Below are positions 24,395 to 33,288 of a DNA stretch of 64,000 bases, piece after piece. The stretch is from UBA8958 sp964571695 (GTDB taxonomy: Bacteria; Desulfobacterota; Syntrophia; Syntrophales; UBA8958), in NCBI GenBank assembly GCA_964571695.1, contig CAZNDG010000011.1, positions 1-64,000 of the forward strand, written 5' to 3'. Each line of letters opens with the position of its first letter. Position 1 is the first letter of the stretch. The translations under genes and the position numbers were made by a program. The notes beneath the pieces were generated by a model, which worked only from the letters and a program-made list of their open reading frames with translations, did not search any database and had not been told where the DNA came from.

Positions 24395-25630
24395 TTATTG
24401 CCCGTCTCTCTGTTTGAGCATCTCAATAAAGGCCTCGATGCGCGTCTCAATCTGGCTTTCGGAAAAATTGCGTTCATCGCACATATCCGCTTCGATAATC
24501 AAAGACGGGATGCCTTTGCTGTCTTCCACGATCTTCCGGATGTCGTACTGCCCGAAGGAGTATGGCTTGCAGCTCCGGTTGGAGTGCATGACAAGGCCGT
24601 CCGCATCGTACTTGTCCACCATTTCCCCTACCATCCGCGCCATCTCGTCGACGCCGATATTCAAGTAGATCCGGGTATAGCCCTCGGCCATGGAGGCAAG
24701 GAAATCATTCTCATCCATATATCTGAGTGAACCGCACCAGGCGGAGGTATAGGTATCGGCCACCAGGCAGGCGTCATGGGCGGCGAACTTGTCTGACAGC
24801 CACTTGGTCCGGTACCAGATGGGAAGGTTGTCCCACAACAGTCGGTAACGCTCACAGGCAATGGCCCCGATCCCGTCGCGGACCCGCTGGTTCATTTCCG
24901 CCAGCAATTCCTGATAATAATCCACGGCCTGCCGGGTCCCGCGCAGGGTAACGATGAGGGCCAAATGAAAGAAGGCGTCGAAGGCGCTCATGGGCGCGGG
25001 ACGGTTGATCGTCGTATCGAGGACGGCCTGCCACAGGCGCTGTCCCGCCACTGAGAGGCGCCCAACCTCGGCCATCCGGTCCCTATCCAGCTTCTTTCCC
25101 GTCGCCGATTCCAGAAAGACGATATATTCATCGATCTGCGTGCGGACATAACGGCTCATCTCGGGGTGGAAAGCGGTGTGGCAGAAAGGCGTGTCGAAGA
25201 TGAACAGCGGAACATCGAAATACCGGGCCTGGACTTCATACCATTTCAGCACGGTGCCGCAGATGTTGTTGCCGCAGACCAGCACGTCCGGCCTGGGGAG
25301 TCCCCCAATGGGACCGCCGTTAACCGTGGCGCAGGAGATATCGGAGCGGGCGTAGGAACAAAGATCGCCGGCGTAACCCATGGCTTCCGCCTTTTCGCAG
25401 AGATCGACGCCCATTTTGGCGGCTCCGATCATCGCCCCGTGGTTTTCCGGATAGACGGGGATGATATCCATGGCAATCAGAGGTTCCACCGGACCGCCGC
25501 TGGTAATCCAGGCTACCTTTTTGCCGTTATCGGCGGCTGTCTTGGCGTCGATATAATATAAGGTCATTATTTCCTTCATTTTCTTGACGGACTTAATTTT
25601 TCGTTTTTCCTTGTCGATGTTTGTGGCCAT
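24395..25630 (-). CDS. 2-hydroxyacyl-CoA dehydratase/benzoyl-CoA reductase family subunit (BcrB/HgdA-like)
   Basis: A 411-residue Fe-S protein of the HgdA/BcrB/FldB family. Cys residues expected to bind a [4Fe-4S] cluster are in GDLCSYARSDIS, CGNNICGTV and HSNRSCKPYSFGQ; the C-terminal EADMCDERNFSESQIETR also fits the family. The SNRSCKPYSFGQYD spelling resembles benzoyl-CoA reductase subunit B more than hydroxyglutaryl-CoA dehydratase. Class I benzoyl-CoA reductase needs four different subunits, and only one activase type is seen here. A two-subunit dehydratase (for example phenyllactyl-CoA or another 2-hydroxyacyl-CoA) or an uncharacterised reductase is equally possible. RBS AGGAG precedes 25630; the upstream partner gene ends 13 bases away. 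Confidence 0.82.
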   Translation of the reverse strand: MATNIDKEKRKIKSVKKMKEIMTLYYIDAKTAADNGKKVAWITSGGPVEPLIAMDIIPVYPENHGAMIGAAKMGVDLCEKAEAMGYAGDLCSYARSDISCATVNGGPIGGLPRPDVLVCGNNICGTVLKWYEVQARYFDVPLFIFDTPFCHTAFHPEMSRYVRTQIDEYIVFLESATGKKLDRDRMAEVGRLSVAGQRLWQAVLDTTINRPAPMSAFDAFFHLALIVTLRGTRQAVDYYQELLAEMNQRVRDGIGAIACERYRLLWDNLPIWYRTKWLSDKFAAHDACLVADTYTSAWCGSLRYMDENDFLASMAEGYTRIYLNIGVDEMARMVGEMVDKYDADGLVMHSNRSCKPYSFGQYDIRKIVEDSKGIPSLIIEADMCDERNFSESQIETRIEAFIEMLKQRDGQ

Positions 25631-25643
25631 TAATCACTCCTGT

Positions 25644-26834
25644 TTAGAGCATTTCCAAAAATGCTTCGAATCTTGTGCGCAATTGTCCTTCCGCCGGGAG
25701 AGGGTCCTCGATCTCCAGCATGAGATGGGGTATGTTTTCCCGATCCATGGCGTTCTTCAGGTAGGGGTAATCGAAGGCATGGGGATCACAGAATTTCAGA
25801 TGCAGAAAGATCACTCCCCGGGCCTGCTTTTCTCTGACCAGGGAAATGATCGCCTCCGCACGACTGGTCAGGCCGTTGTGTTTGGCGGGGCAAACCTCCC
25901 GATGGAGATAATGCTCCGTGATGGCCGCCATGGGATCGCCCTTCCGGGTCCCTGTTGACCCATCACTTTCGACGCCGGGACCGGCGGTTTGAAAATAGCG
26001 CGCCCCCGTGCACATATCGTCCCATACCACGGCTCCGCCGGCCGCCTCGATCATGCCGTGGAGGCGAGGGTGATTGCATATGCCCCCCACCAAGAGGAGC
26101 CGCTTGATTTCCATTTCCCGCGGCGGAGAAGAGTTTAAGGATTCCGGCGCCGATTTTTGTGCTTCAAGTTTCGCTTTCATTCCGGTAGCGACGCGCGGCA
26201 GAAGATCTCTTGCCTCATGGCGGTCCATGATCATGGCGGCCTTCACTATGGTCAGGAGATCGTCGCCGGACAACAGGGTTGGATTGGCGCTGCGCAGTTC
26301 ATAAATCCCGGCCAGTAGGCGGCGAATCTCCTGAAGCGTTTCATAGGCCTCCCCCAGGGCTTCGTCGCCGATGTCCACCCCAAGCTGCCTTCCCAACTCC
26401 ATCCGGAAACGTCTCAGCACGTCGAGATAATATTTCCTGGCGCTGCCGGTATTTAACTTAACCGGCAGGACGAGATCGAGGTGAAAACCACGGGCGACAT
26501 TCATCCGCCAGAGATCGGAGAGGCGCTGGATGGAATCGCAGGTATGAGGAAAAACCATTCCGGCGAGGAAATCCGCATCGCCTTTTAGCCCCGTATCGAG
26601 GATACCCCGCACCACCGAGCAACAGTAGGATTGCAGGTGGGTGTCCACGCATTCCAACTCCCCCATCGGTCCGAACAGGCGCAGGGGATGGGCGCCGGCG
26701 GCGATGATAATCTCCTCCGGGGTATAGCTGCACACATATCCTACAACCCTCCTGCCGGTTTCCATTTGAATGCGGCGGCCATAGACTAATGGAGCCGCCG
26801 TAATTTCCGCCATGTACTTTATTGCCTCTTGCAT
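25644..26834 (-). CDS. 2-hydroxyacyl-CoA dehydratase/benzoyl-CoA reductase family subunit (BcrC/HgdB-like)
   Basis: A 396-residue second subunit of the same enzyme family and first gene of the operon ending with typA. Cluster-ligand candidates are the Cys of VFPHTCDSIQ, of SYCCSVVRG, and of LKFCDPHAFDYPYLK; the C-terminal EIEDPLPAEGQLRTRFEAF is typical of HgdB/BcrC. The start at 26834 has GGGAG upstream; an ATG 17 codons earlier has no binding site. The two subunits likely form a heterodimer that receives an electron from the activase at 18932-19723. Substrate unknown. Confidence 0.82.
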   Translation of the reverse strand: MQEAIKYMAEITAAPLVYGRRIQMETGRRVVGYVCSYTPEEIIIAAGAHPLRLFGPMGELECVDTHLQSYCCSVVRGILDTGLKGDADFLAGMVFPHTCDSIQRLSDLWRMNVARGFHLDLVLPVKLNTGSARKYYLDVLRRFRMELGRQLGVDIGDEALGEAYETLQEIRRLLAGIYELRSANPTLLSGDDLLTIVKAAMIMDRHEARDLLPRVATGMKAKLEAQKSAPESLNSSPPREMEIKRLLLVGGICNHPRLHGMIEAAGGAVVWDDMCTGARYFQTAGPGVESDGSTGTRKGDPMAAITEHYLHREVCPAKHNGLTSRAEAIISLVREKQARGVIFLHLKFCDPHAFDYPYLKNAMDRENIPHLMLEIEDPLPAEGQLRTRFEAFLEML

Positions 26835-26912
26835 CTTACGCTCCCGAGCCGGCAAACAATGTCTCTTTATACTTGCCGGTATCATAAATATCTATAATCA
26901 TTTTTTTGTGAA

Positions 26913-26926
26913 GCGATTAATATCAA
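26913..26926. promoter_or_regulatory. Possible FNR/CRP-family binding site
   Basis: GCGATTAATATCAA matches the FNR consensus TTGATnnnnATCAA at 8 of 10 defined positions. It lies in the 200-bp AT-rich space upstream of the HgdB-like operon (start 26834). Only one site is seen and no clear -10/-35 pair accompanies it, so this is tentative. The remainder of 26835-27036 holds no gene. Confidence 0.3.
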
Positions 26927-27036
26927 CATGTCCCTTTCCGTTTATGACCACTTTAATTACATGGTATAATTGTTTATAATCGTTATTAAAACGGGCATCA
27001 TAATTCATTCCCGGCCCTGAACGGCATGACCTAAGC

Positions 27037-28761
27037 CTACTTTCCAACATATTTCCCCGCCGCCTTTAGTTTGGCGATTTCTTCCTTTTCCAGGGCGTTG
27101 TAGGCGATCTTCCCCACGAGGGTGCAGGGGAGGATTTCCCGGAATTCGATTTCCCGGGGACAGCTCCACTTGATGAGCTGTCCCCGGCAATGGCGGATCA
27201 GTTCCTCTTCCATCGCGGAGCCGGCTTTGGTCGTATCATTGAGGACCACGAAGGCCTTGACCCGCTGCACCTGCCCCTCGTCGGGTACGCCGATGACACA
27301 GGCATCCTTGACCTCGGGATGGCGGTAGAGGATATCCTCCACCTGGGCCGGATAGACATTCATGCCGGAAGATTTGATCATCCGTTTGAGACGCAGTTTG
27401 AAATAGAAGAAACCATCCTGGTCCATGGAGGCGATATCACCGGTATGAAGCCACACCCGCCCGTCGGGATGTTTCCTCAGGGTCTTGGCCGTCTCTTCCG
27501 GCTGGTCGAGATAGCCCATCATTACCGCCGGTCCATGGAGACAGAGTTCTCCCTCGGCGCCCACTGGTGCTTCCTCCGTAGTGCCGATGGCGACTATCTT
27601 CGCCAGCATATCGGGAAAAGGAACCCCGATGCTGCCTTCCCGGTATTCCTGCAAAGGGGTGGCCATAATGGCCGTAACCGCTTCCGTGAGGCCGTAGCCT
27701 TCCAGGAGCTTCACCTTTCCGCCCTGCCTTTTTACCAGGGCCTCGAAGTTCTCCTTGACCGGTCCGGGCAGGGTGTCGGCACCGCTGAAGGTCGCCTTGA
27801 GACAGCTCAAATCGGCATTTTGAAACACCGGATTACGGCATAAGGCCTCGAAGAGTGTTGGTACGCCCACTACAAAGGTAGGGCGTTTCGTCCTTATCAG
27901 CTTGGCGACGATTTCCGGCGTGAACTGCGGCACCAAAATGCTCTTGCCGCCGCCCATGAACGCGGCATTTACACAGACCCCCAATCCGAATCCGTGAAAA
28001 ATGGGAAGAATGGCCAAAATGGCATCCTGTTTGGACAGATTACCCCAAGCCGACACCTGCATCCCCTCGCTGATGAAATTCATGTTGGACAGCATGATCC
28101 CCTTGGGGGTCCCCGTGGTCCCGCCGCTGTATAGTATTACCGCCAGATCTTCTGTGGACATGGCCGCCTCTGGTACGGGCGGATAGGATGCCGCCATGAG
28201 CTCGCGCCACCACCGTACCCGCGGGTCTGCCGGCACCGGGGGAATCTTGCGGCCCTTGGCCAGATAAAAACCAAGCTTTTTAAACAAGTCCAGATAATCG
28301 GAAATTTTCGTAAGTATGAGTACCTCCAGCGGCGTATCTTCTCTAACCTCCCGGAACTTGCCGTAAAAGGCGTCGATGGTAAGGGCGAAACGGCTCCTGC
28401 TGATTCGGAGATAAAAGGCAATCTCCTGGGCGGTGGAAAGGGGATGAATCATACTGGCCACGGCGCCGATCTTGTTGGCGGCATAAAAGCAGATGATACC
28501 CTGAGGTGAAGTGGGCATGGAAATCGTTATCCGGTCTCCCTTCCTCAATCCCAGCGCATACAGCGACCGGGCGCATCGATCGATTTCGGCGGCAAAGTCG
28601 CGATAAGTGGAGGTGCGGCCCATGAAATCATAGGCAATCGCCTCGGGATTGCGGTCCACCGATCTCATCAGGGCCTCGTACATCGTCACCCGCGGGTAGT
28701 CAAGGGAGGGTGGTACGGCGCCGTAATACTTCAGCCAGGGTCTTTCGTCGTTTGTCGTCAT
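27037..28761 (-). CDS. AMP-forming acyl-CoA synthetase
   Basis: A 574-residue ANL enzyme that activates a carboxylic acid as its CoA thioester. Motifs are the P-loop ILYSGGTTGTPKGIMLSN near residue 190, the aromatic-substrate/adenylate region GYGLTEAVT, hinge WLHTGDIASMDQDGFFYFK, KSSGMNVYPAQVE and the C-terminal catalytic Lys in LVGKIAYNALEKEE. It belongs to the medium/long-chain fatty-acid-CoA ligase (FadD/FadK-like) group; the exact acid cannot be told. The start at 28761 follows GGGAGG; a frame to 28851 would extend over the divergent comEC leader. It lies beside, but not inside, the HgdB-like operon, from which it is separated by about 200 bp. Confidence 0.88.
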   Translation of the reverse strand: MTTNDERPWLKYYGAVPPSLDYPRVTMYEALMRSVDRNPEAIAYDFMGRTSTYRDFAAEIDRCARSLYALGLRKGDRITISMPTSPQGIICFYAANKIGAVASMIHPLSTAQEIAFYLRISRSRFALTIDAFYGKFREVREDTPLEVLILTKISDYLDLFKKLGFYLAKGRKIPPVPADPRVRWWRELMAASYPPVPEAAMSTEDLAVILYSGGTTGTPKGIMLSNMNFISEGMQVSAWGNLSKQDAILAILPIFHGFGLGVCVNAAFMGGGKSILVPQFTPEIVAKLIRTKRPTFVVGVPTLFEALCRNPVFQNADLSCLKATFSGADTLPGPVKENFEALVKRQGGKVKLLEGYGLTEAVTAIMATPLQEYREGSIGVPFPDMLAKIVAIGTTEEAPVGAEGELCLHGPAVMMGYLDQPEETAKTLRKHPDGRVWLHTGDIASMDQDGFFYFKLRLKRMIKSSGMNVYPAQVEDILYRHPEVKDACVIGVPDEGQVQRVKAFVVLNDTTKAGSAMEEELIRHCRGQLIKWSCPREIEFREILPCTLVGKIAYNALEKEEIAKLKAAGKYVGK

Positions 28762-28854
28762 GCTTTTCCTCCCTTCATTAGTCATTATAAAGGCGGCTTG
28801 CATCATAGTGAATTTTCCTGCATATGCAAGGGAAACTTCTTCCGGAGGCATGAT

Positions 28855-31383
28855 ATGGGGCGTCCCCTTGCGGCTCCCACCCTGACCCTCATGGCCGGCA
28901 TCGCCTGTTCATCCGCTTATGAAGTGGCGACTGCGCCCCTCCTGACCGCCCTCCTTGCCGCTTGTCTGTTTCTTTTGGTGGGCATTATTCGAAGAAGCTC
29001 CAAAGCCGCCTCATTTTTCCTTTGCGTGGCTTTTTTCATTTTAGGGTGGATCCAGATGAACCTATATCTTTACCGGGAACCGACCGGAGATCATATCGTC
29101 AATCTGTTGAAATCCGATCCGGTGACGATCACGGGACTGATCGGCGAAGCTCCCCAACACTTTCCGGAGAAGACCGATCTCATTGTTATGGCCCTGAAAA
29201 TGACCGACGAAACAGGCACCGAACACCCCTGCCGCGGAAAGGTCCTTCTTAGTTACCAAGGCCGGCGGACCTTTGCCTATGGTGATGCCATCAGCGCCCG
29301 TACCAGGTTGCGCCGGGTGCGGAACTTCCATAACCCCGGCGGCTTCGATTATGAACGCCATCTCAAATTTCAGGGAATTCTGGTGCGAGGCTTCATTCCC
29401 GACGATTCCCGCATCGTTTTACTGCGAAAGGGTTTGGGCAATCCACTCCGGCAGCGACTGGAAGTGGTCCGGGCCCGAATACGTAGCTTCGTGGATTTAC
29501 ACGCCCCTTTCCCGGAACGGGAGATCCTCAAGGCCTGCATCCTTGGCGATCAGCAGGAGATACCCCGAGAGATCCGGAACGCCTTCAGCAAGACCGGCAC
29601 CTCCCACATTATCGCCATTTCGGGATTCAATATGGGACTGGTCGCCTTCTTTTCCATCTTCCTCGTCCGTTCGTTGCTCCGGCGCTTTCCCTATCTCCTC
29701 CTGCGCTTCGAGATGGACAAGCTGTCGGTTCTGGCCGCCATCCCCCCCGTGATTCTCTATACGTTCATCGCCGGCGCCGGGATGTCGGTCTGGCGCGCCA
29801 CCCTCATGATCCTGGCCTTCATGATCGCCCTGCTCATCGCCAGAAACCGGGATCTCTACAATACCCTGGCGATGGCAGCCCTATTCATCCTGATCCCCTA
29901 TCCCCCGGCCCTGTTCGATATCTCCTTTCAACTTTCTTTTGCGGCGGTGGCGGCGATCCTCTACATCACCCCCCGCTTGACCGCCTTTGTACCCAAGCCG
30001 TTATTGGAGGACCGCTCGGCATCATCCCTTCTCAACCATCTCATAGAAAGACTAAGCTACCAAACCGCCCTGTTTTTGATCGTATCCCTGAGCGCCATGG
30101 TGGGGACGATGCCTTTGATCGCCTTATACTTCAATCGCATTTCCCTCGTTGCGTTTCCTGCCAATATCATCCTTGTGCCCATACTTGGCATCCTCGCCGT
30201 TCCCGCCTCCCTGGTCGCGGTGTTTTTCCTTCCCTGGTCTTCAACATTGGCCAAAATTTGCCTCGACCTGGCCGGGGTGCTGGTAATGAAATCCCTGACT
30301 GTCAACGACTTCTTTGCCTCCCTTTCCTGGTCTTCCCGCTATTTGACCACGCCGAGCATCCCGGAAATAGCCGGATTTTATCTGTTGATTTACACGCTTG
30401 TGCGCCTGCTGCCTCAGCCCTCATCGCCCGATGCCGCCAAGGTTGCAACCGTCGTAAAACCACCCTTGTGGGTCCATTACACCCTGGGCGCCACCGTGCT
30501 GTTCTTTGTGGGTAACGGAATCCTACTTCACGAAACGGGAAGGAATCATGGTGTGTTATCCGCTACTGCTATCGACGTCGGCCAGGGAAGTTCGACCTTG
30601 GTTCGCTTCCCCACCGACAAGATCATGCTTATCGACGGCGGCGGTTTTCCGAACAGCGTCTTTGATGTGGGGAAATACATCGTCGCCCCCTACTTGTGGC
30701 GGGAAAGGATCGACGCCATTGACATCGTAGTTTTGACCCATCCCCACCCCGATCACCTCCAGGGGCTTATTTTCATTCTAAATAATTTTTCCGTTGGCGA
30801 GGTATGGAGTAACGGCGAAAAGGCAAACAGCGAAGAATATCGAGAATTTTTAAAGATAATCCAGGACCGGGGCATCCCCCATCGCCGCCGGTCATCGCAA
30901 GACGAGCCGATCATTGTAAATGATACTCGCATTGAATTTCTCAATCCCGAACGTTTATGGACCGATGAAGGAAACGTGGTAAGTTATGTGGAGGCCAACG
31001 ACCGTTCTCTGGCAATGAGGATGACCTTCGGCGGCGTGTCCTTCCTTTTCACGGGTGATATTTCCGGAGCCACCGAGGAGGTGATCGTCTCCCGCCGCGG
31101 GCGCATTTTCAGCTCCCTGCTCTTTGTGCCCCATCATGGCGGCAGAACTTCGACCACCGCAGGCTTTCTCGAAGCGGTTAAACCTTCTGCGGCAATAATC
31201 TCGGCGGGTTATGATAATCCGTTTCGTCTCCCCAATCCTGAAGTCCTCACACGGCTCCGGAATGTCGGTGCGACGATTTATCGTACCGACCTGCAGGGAA
31301 TGATCCGGGCCACAACAGACGGTCAGGAACACTTTATTTCCTCTTTTCTCGAAAAGGTGGAGATCCCGGTGGGGTCAAAATGA
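28855..31383 (+). CDS. comEC: DNA internalization channel protein ComEC/Rec2
   Basis: An 842-residue polytopic membrane protein that carries single-stranded DNA across the inner membrane during natural transformation. An N-terminal DUF4131/OB-like region precedes the competence domain with TGTSHIIAISGFNMG near residue 225 and about ten membrane helices. A C-terminal metallo-beta-lactamase-like nuclease domain has TAIDVGQGSSTLV, LIDGGG, LTHPHPDHLQG, FTGDIS and VPHHGGRTST. The start at 28855 has GGAGG seven bases upstream. A comEA-like gene lies at 51897, and lytic and pilus-regulator genes are elsewhere in the window, so DNA uptake is plausible. Confidence 0.92.
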   Translation: MGRPLAAPTLTLMAGIACSSAYEVATAPLLTALLAACLFLLVGIIRRSSKAASFFLCVAFFILGWIQMNLYLYREPTGDHIVNLLKSDPVTITGLIGEAPQHFPEKTDLIVMALKMTDETGTEHPCRGKVLLSYQGRRTFAYGDAISARTRLRRVRNFHNPGGFDYERHLKFQGILVRGFIPDDSRIVLLRKGLGNPLRQRLEVVRARIRSFVDLHAPFPEREILKACILGDQQEIPREIRNAFSKTGTSHIIAISGFNMGLVAFFSIFLVRSLLRRFPYLLLRFEMDKLSVLAAIPPVILYTFIAGAGMSVWRATLMILAFMIALLIARNRDLYNTLAMAALFILIPYPPALFDISFQLSFAAVAAILYITPRLTAFVPKPLLEDRSASSLLNHLIERLSYQTALFLIVSLSAMVGTMPLIALYFNRISLVAFPANIILVPILGILAVPASLVAVFFLPWSSTLAKICLDLAGVLVMKSLTVNDFFASLSWSSRYLTTPSIPEIAGFYLLIYTLVRLLPQPSSPDAAKVATVVKPPLWVHYTLGATVLFFVGNGILLHETGRNHGVLSATAIDVGQGSSTLVRFPTDKIMLIDGGGFPNSVFDVGKYIVAPYLWRERIDAIDIVVLTHPHPDHLQGLIFILNNFSVGEVWSNGEKANSEEYREFLKIIQDRGIPHRRRSSQDEPIIVNDTRIEFLNPERLWTDEGNVVSYVEANDRSLAMRMTFGGVSFLFTGDISGATEEVIVSRRGRIFSSLLFVPHHGGRTSTTAGFLEAVKPSAAIISAGYDNPFRLPNPEVLTRLRNVGATIYRTDLQGMIRATTDGQEHFISSFLEKVEIPVGSK

Positions 31384-31414
31384 AGAGATCTTCGCTGACA
31401 ATACCAATAAATAC

Positions 31415-31443
31415 TTGACATCAAAGATTAATTGATTAATAAT
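31415..31443 (+). promoter_or_regulatory. Promoter of the MinD-like/J-domain cassette
   Basis: TTGACA (31415-31420), a 16-17-bp spacer and TAATAAT (31437-31443). This gives a leader of about 130 bases before the ATG at 31584, in which I see no recognisable regulatory element. Confidence 0.65.
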
Positions 31444-31583
31444 CCCAAGCCTGTAACAAACACAAAGTTTTTTCTTGCATCTAAGCTTCCGACCTGTCAC
31501 GGATAAGCGGTCATAGGAAAACAACGCTCCGGAATTATGCCCCGTCAAGATCCTGGGCAGTGTCATTAAAGGTGGGGTTTTAA

Positions 31584-32522
31584 ATGGCGATCATTCTACC
31601 CATCGGCGGAGGCAAAGGTGGTTCCGGCAAGAGCTTTCTCTCCGGATCGCTGGGGGTGCTGCTGGCGCGGGAGGGATTTCGTACCCTGGTGATCGACGTC
31701 GATCTGGGTGCGGCCAACCTGCACACCATCATCGGCGTTCCCCACCCCCGCTTGAGTCTTTCCGACTTTATCAACAAACGGGTCTCCACCCTGACAGACA
31801 CCATCATCTCCACTCCCACGCCATTGCTGTTCATGATCAGCGGCGCCATGAACAATCTTGACATCGCCAACCTGGCCCATGAGCAGAAGATAAAGGTGCT
31901 CCGTCATATCGTCAAACTGCCCTACGACTACATTCTTCTGGATCTTGGCGCCGGCACTTCGTTCAACACCTTGGATTTTTTCATGATATCTGATCATGGG
32001 ATCTTTGTGACCACCCCGGAGCCCACGGCCATAGAAAATATCTATCGTCTCATCAGATCTGTCTATTTCCGGAAGATCAGAAAGGCCCTGGATACGCATC
32101 ATTTTCAGAATCTGGCCCGGGAAGCGGAGGAGAGGGATCCCATGGCCAAGGTCACGAATCCCGACCGCTTACTTGCCGTCGTCAGGGAATTGGATCCGGA
32201 ACGGGGGGAAGTGCTGGCCGGTGAGTTGAGATCATTTCAGTTCAAACTCATTGTGAATCAAAACCGTAAACAGGATAATCCCCATATCGGCGCCATGATC
32301 TGCAAAATCATCTCCCGCCATTTGGATCTGAAAATCGATTTTCTCGGCAACGTCGCTTTCGACGATCGGGTTCACAGCGCCGTCTGCAAGACCGGTCTGT
32401 TCATAGATCTCTATCCCTTTACGCAGACGGTACATGACCTGAGGCAATGCCTGCGCAACCTGCTTTTGAATTCCGCCACGGCGGGCAAATGCGACCGGAC
32501 CGGAAGTGTAAATGAATTCTGA
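31584..32522 (+). CDS. MinD/ParA-family ATPase (FlhG-like), first gene of a three-gene cassette
   Basis: A 312-residue SIMIBI-class ATPase. The deviant Walker A KGGSGKS at residues 11-17, VIDVDLGAANLH, and LLDLGAGTSFNTLDF are clear. It lacks an obvious C-terminal amphipathic membrane-targeting helix of the MinD type. Relatives set the position or number of polar structures such as flagella, pili or division sites. It overlaps the next gene by 11 bases and is followed by two proteins built from degenerate J domains, one with a RodZ-type HTH and one with a SPOR domain. This suggests a cell-pole or envelope-positioning function; the specific target is unknown. Confidence 0.85.
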   Translation: MAIILPIGGGKGGSGKSFLSGSLGVLLAREGFRTLVIDVDLGAANLHTIIGVPHPRLSLSDFINKRVSTLTDTIISTPTPLLFMISGAMNNLDIANLAHEQKIKVLRHIVKLPYDYILLDLGAGTSFNTLDFFMISDHGIFVTTPEPTAIENIYRLIRSVYFRKIRKALDTHHFQNLAREAEERDPMAKVTNPDRLLAVVRELDPERGEVLAGELRSFQFKLIVNQNRKQDNPHIGAMICKIISRHLDLKIDFLGNVAFDDRVHSAVCKTGLFIDLYPFTQTVHDLRQCLRNLLLNSATAGKCDRTGSVNEF

Positions 32523-33288
32523 GCAACGAATCAATAAAATGATCAATTTTCGGGGCCATTCTCTTTATGAAATCCTCGAAGTCTCCGCTGATGCCTCTCC
32601 TTACGAGATCCGCCGGGCTTACCAGGACATCTATGATCTCTACGCCCATGAGTCCCTCGCCTCCTACTCCTTCTTTCATGAAGAAGAAAGGCAGGAACTC
32701 CTGGCGGATCTGGAAAAAGCATATCTGGTCCTGATCGATGAAGGATCGCGACGTAATTATGATCAGAGGCTCATCGCTCAGGGACTTTTGAATGAAGAGA
32801 TGTGTTATCGGGATCGGGTCCGCGAGCCTGTGCCCCTGTACCCATTTACGCGAGAAAATCTGGCTCGCGGCCGCAAACAACATCGACCGCCCCCCATCGA
32901 TGATGCCGGCGAAGATACAACATATATGAATGCCATCGAACCCGATTCGCCCCCGGCGGACGAGACAGCTATGGTCGCCCCGGTAGCAGGTTCCACCCCG
33001 AATCCGGTCAGGATATGTGATCTCCAGCAAAAGGAGGCCGTCTCAGGCCTGGATCTTCAAAACTGCCGATTGCAGGCAGGGGTTGATCTAAAAGAGATCG
33101 CTATCCGGAGCAAGATCAAGATGTCCATGCTGGAGGCCATGGAGGGCGACCGATATGATTTATTGCCGCCCCTTGCGTACTTGAAAGGTTTCTTGAGAAT
33201 CTATGCCCAGATCATTCATTGTGATCCCGAGAAGATAATCAATGGCTACATAAAACAAATGCAGTCCGTACAGGGAGGTTCGCCTTGA
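32512..33288 (+). CDS. J-domain-like / RodZ-type helix-turn-helix protein
   Basis: A 258-residue soluble protein. Residues 14-85 read as a DnaJ-like helical hairpin (LYEILEVSADASPYEIRRAY, then LEKAYLVLIDEGSRRNYD), but the HPD tripeptide is missing, so it should not stimulate DnaK. A Pro-rich linker follows. Residues 185-245 form an HTH_25/RodZ-type domain (LQAGVDLKEIAIRSKIKMSM, then PLAYLKGFLRIYAQ), the region that in RodZ contacts MreB. No membrane helix is present. Start and stop overlap both neighbours, so the three genes are coupled. The combination is, as far as I know, restricted to some deltaproteobacteria and has no assigned role. Confidence 0.8.
   Translation: MNSEQRINKMINFRGHSLYEILEVSADASPYEIRRAYQDIYDLYAHESLASYSFFHEEERQELLADLEKAYLVLIDEGSRRNYDQRLIAQGLLNEEMCYRDRVREPVPLYPFTRENLARGRKQHRPPPIDDAGEDTTYMNAIEPDSPPADETAMVAPVAGSTPNPVRICDLQQKEAVSGLDLQNCRLQAGVDLKEIAIRSKIKMSMLEAMEGDRYDLLPPLAYLKGFLRIYAQIIHCDPEKIINGYIKQMQSVQGGSP

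Noticed and set aside
32419..33030. 203-codon minus-strand frame in the MinD-like/J cassette
   Set aside because: It is antisense to two overlapping, domain-supported genes and lacks a ribosome-binding site.
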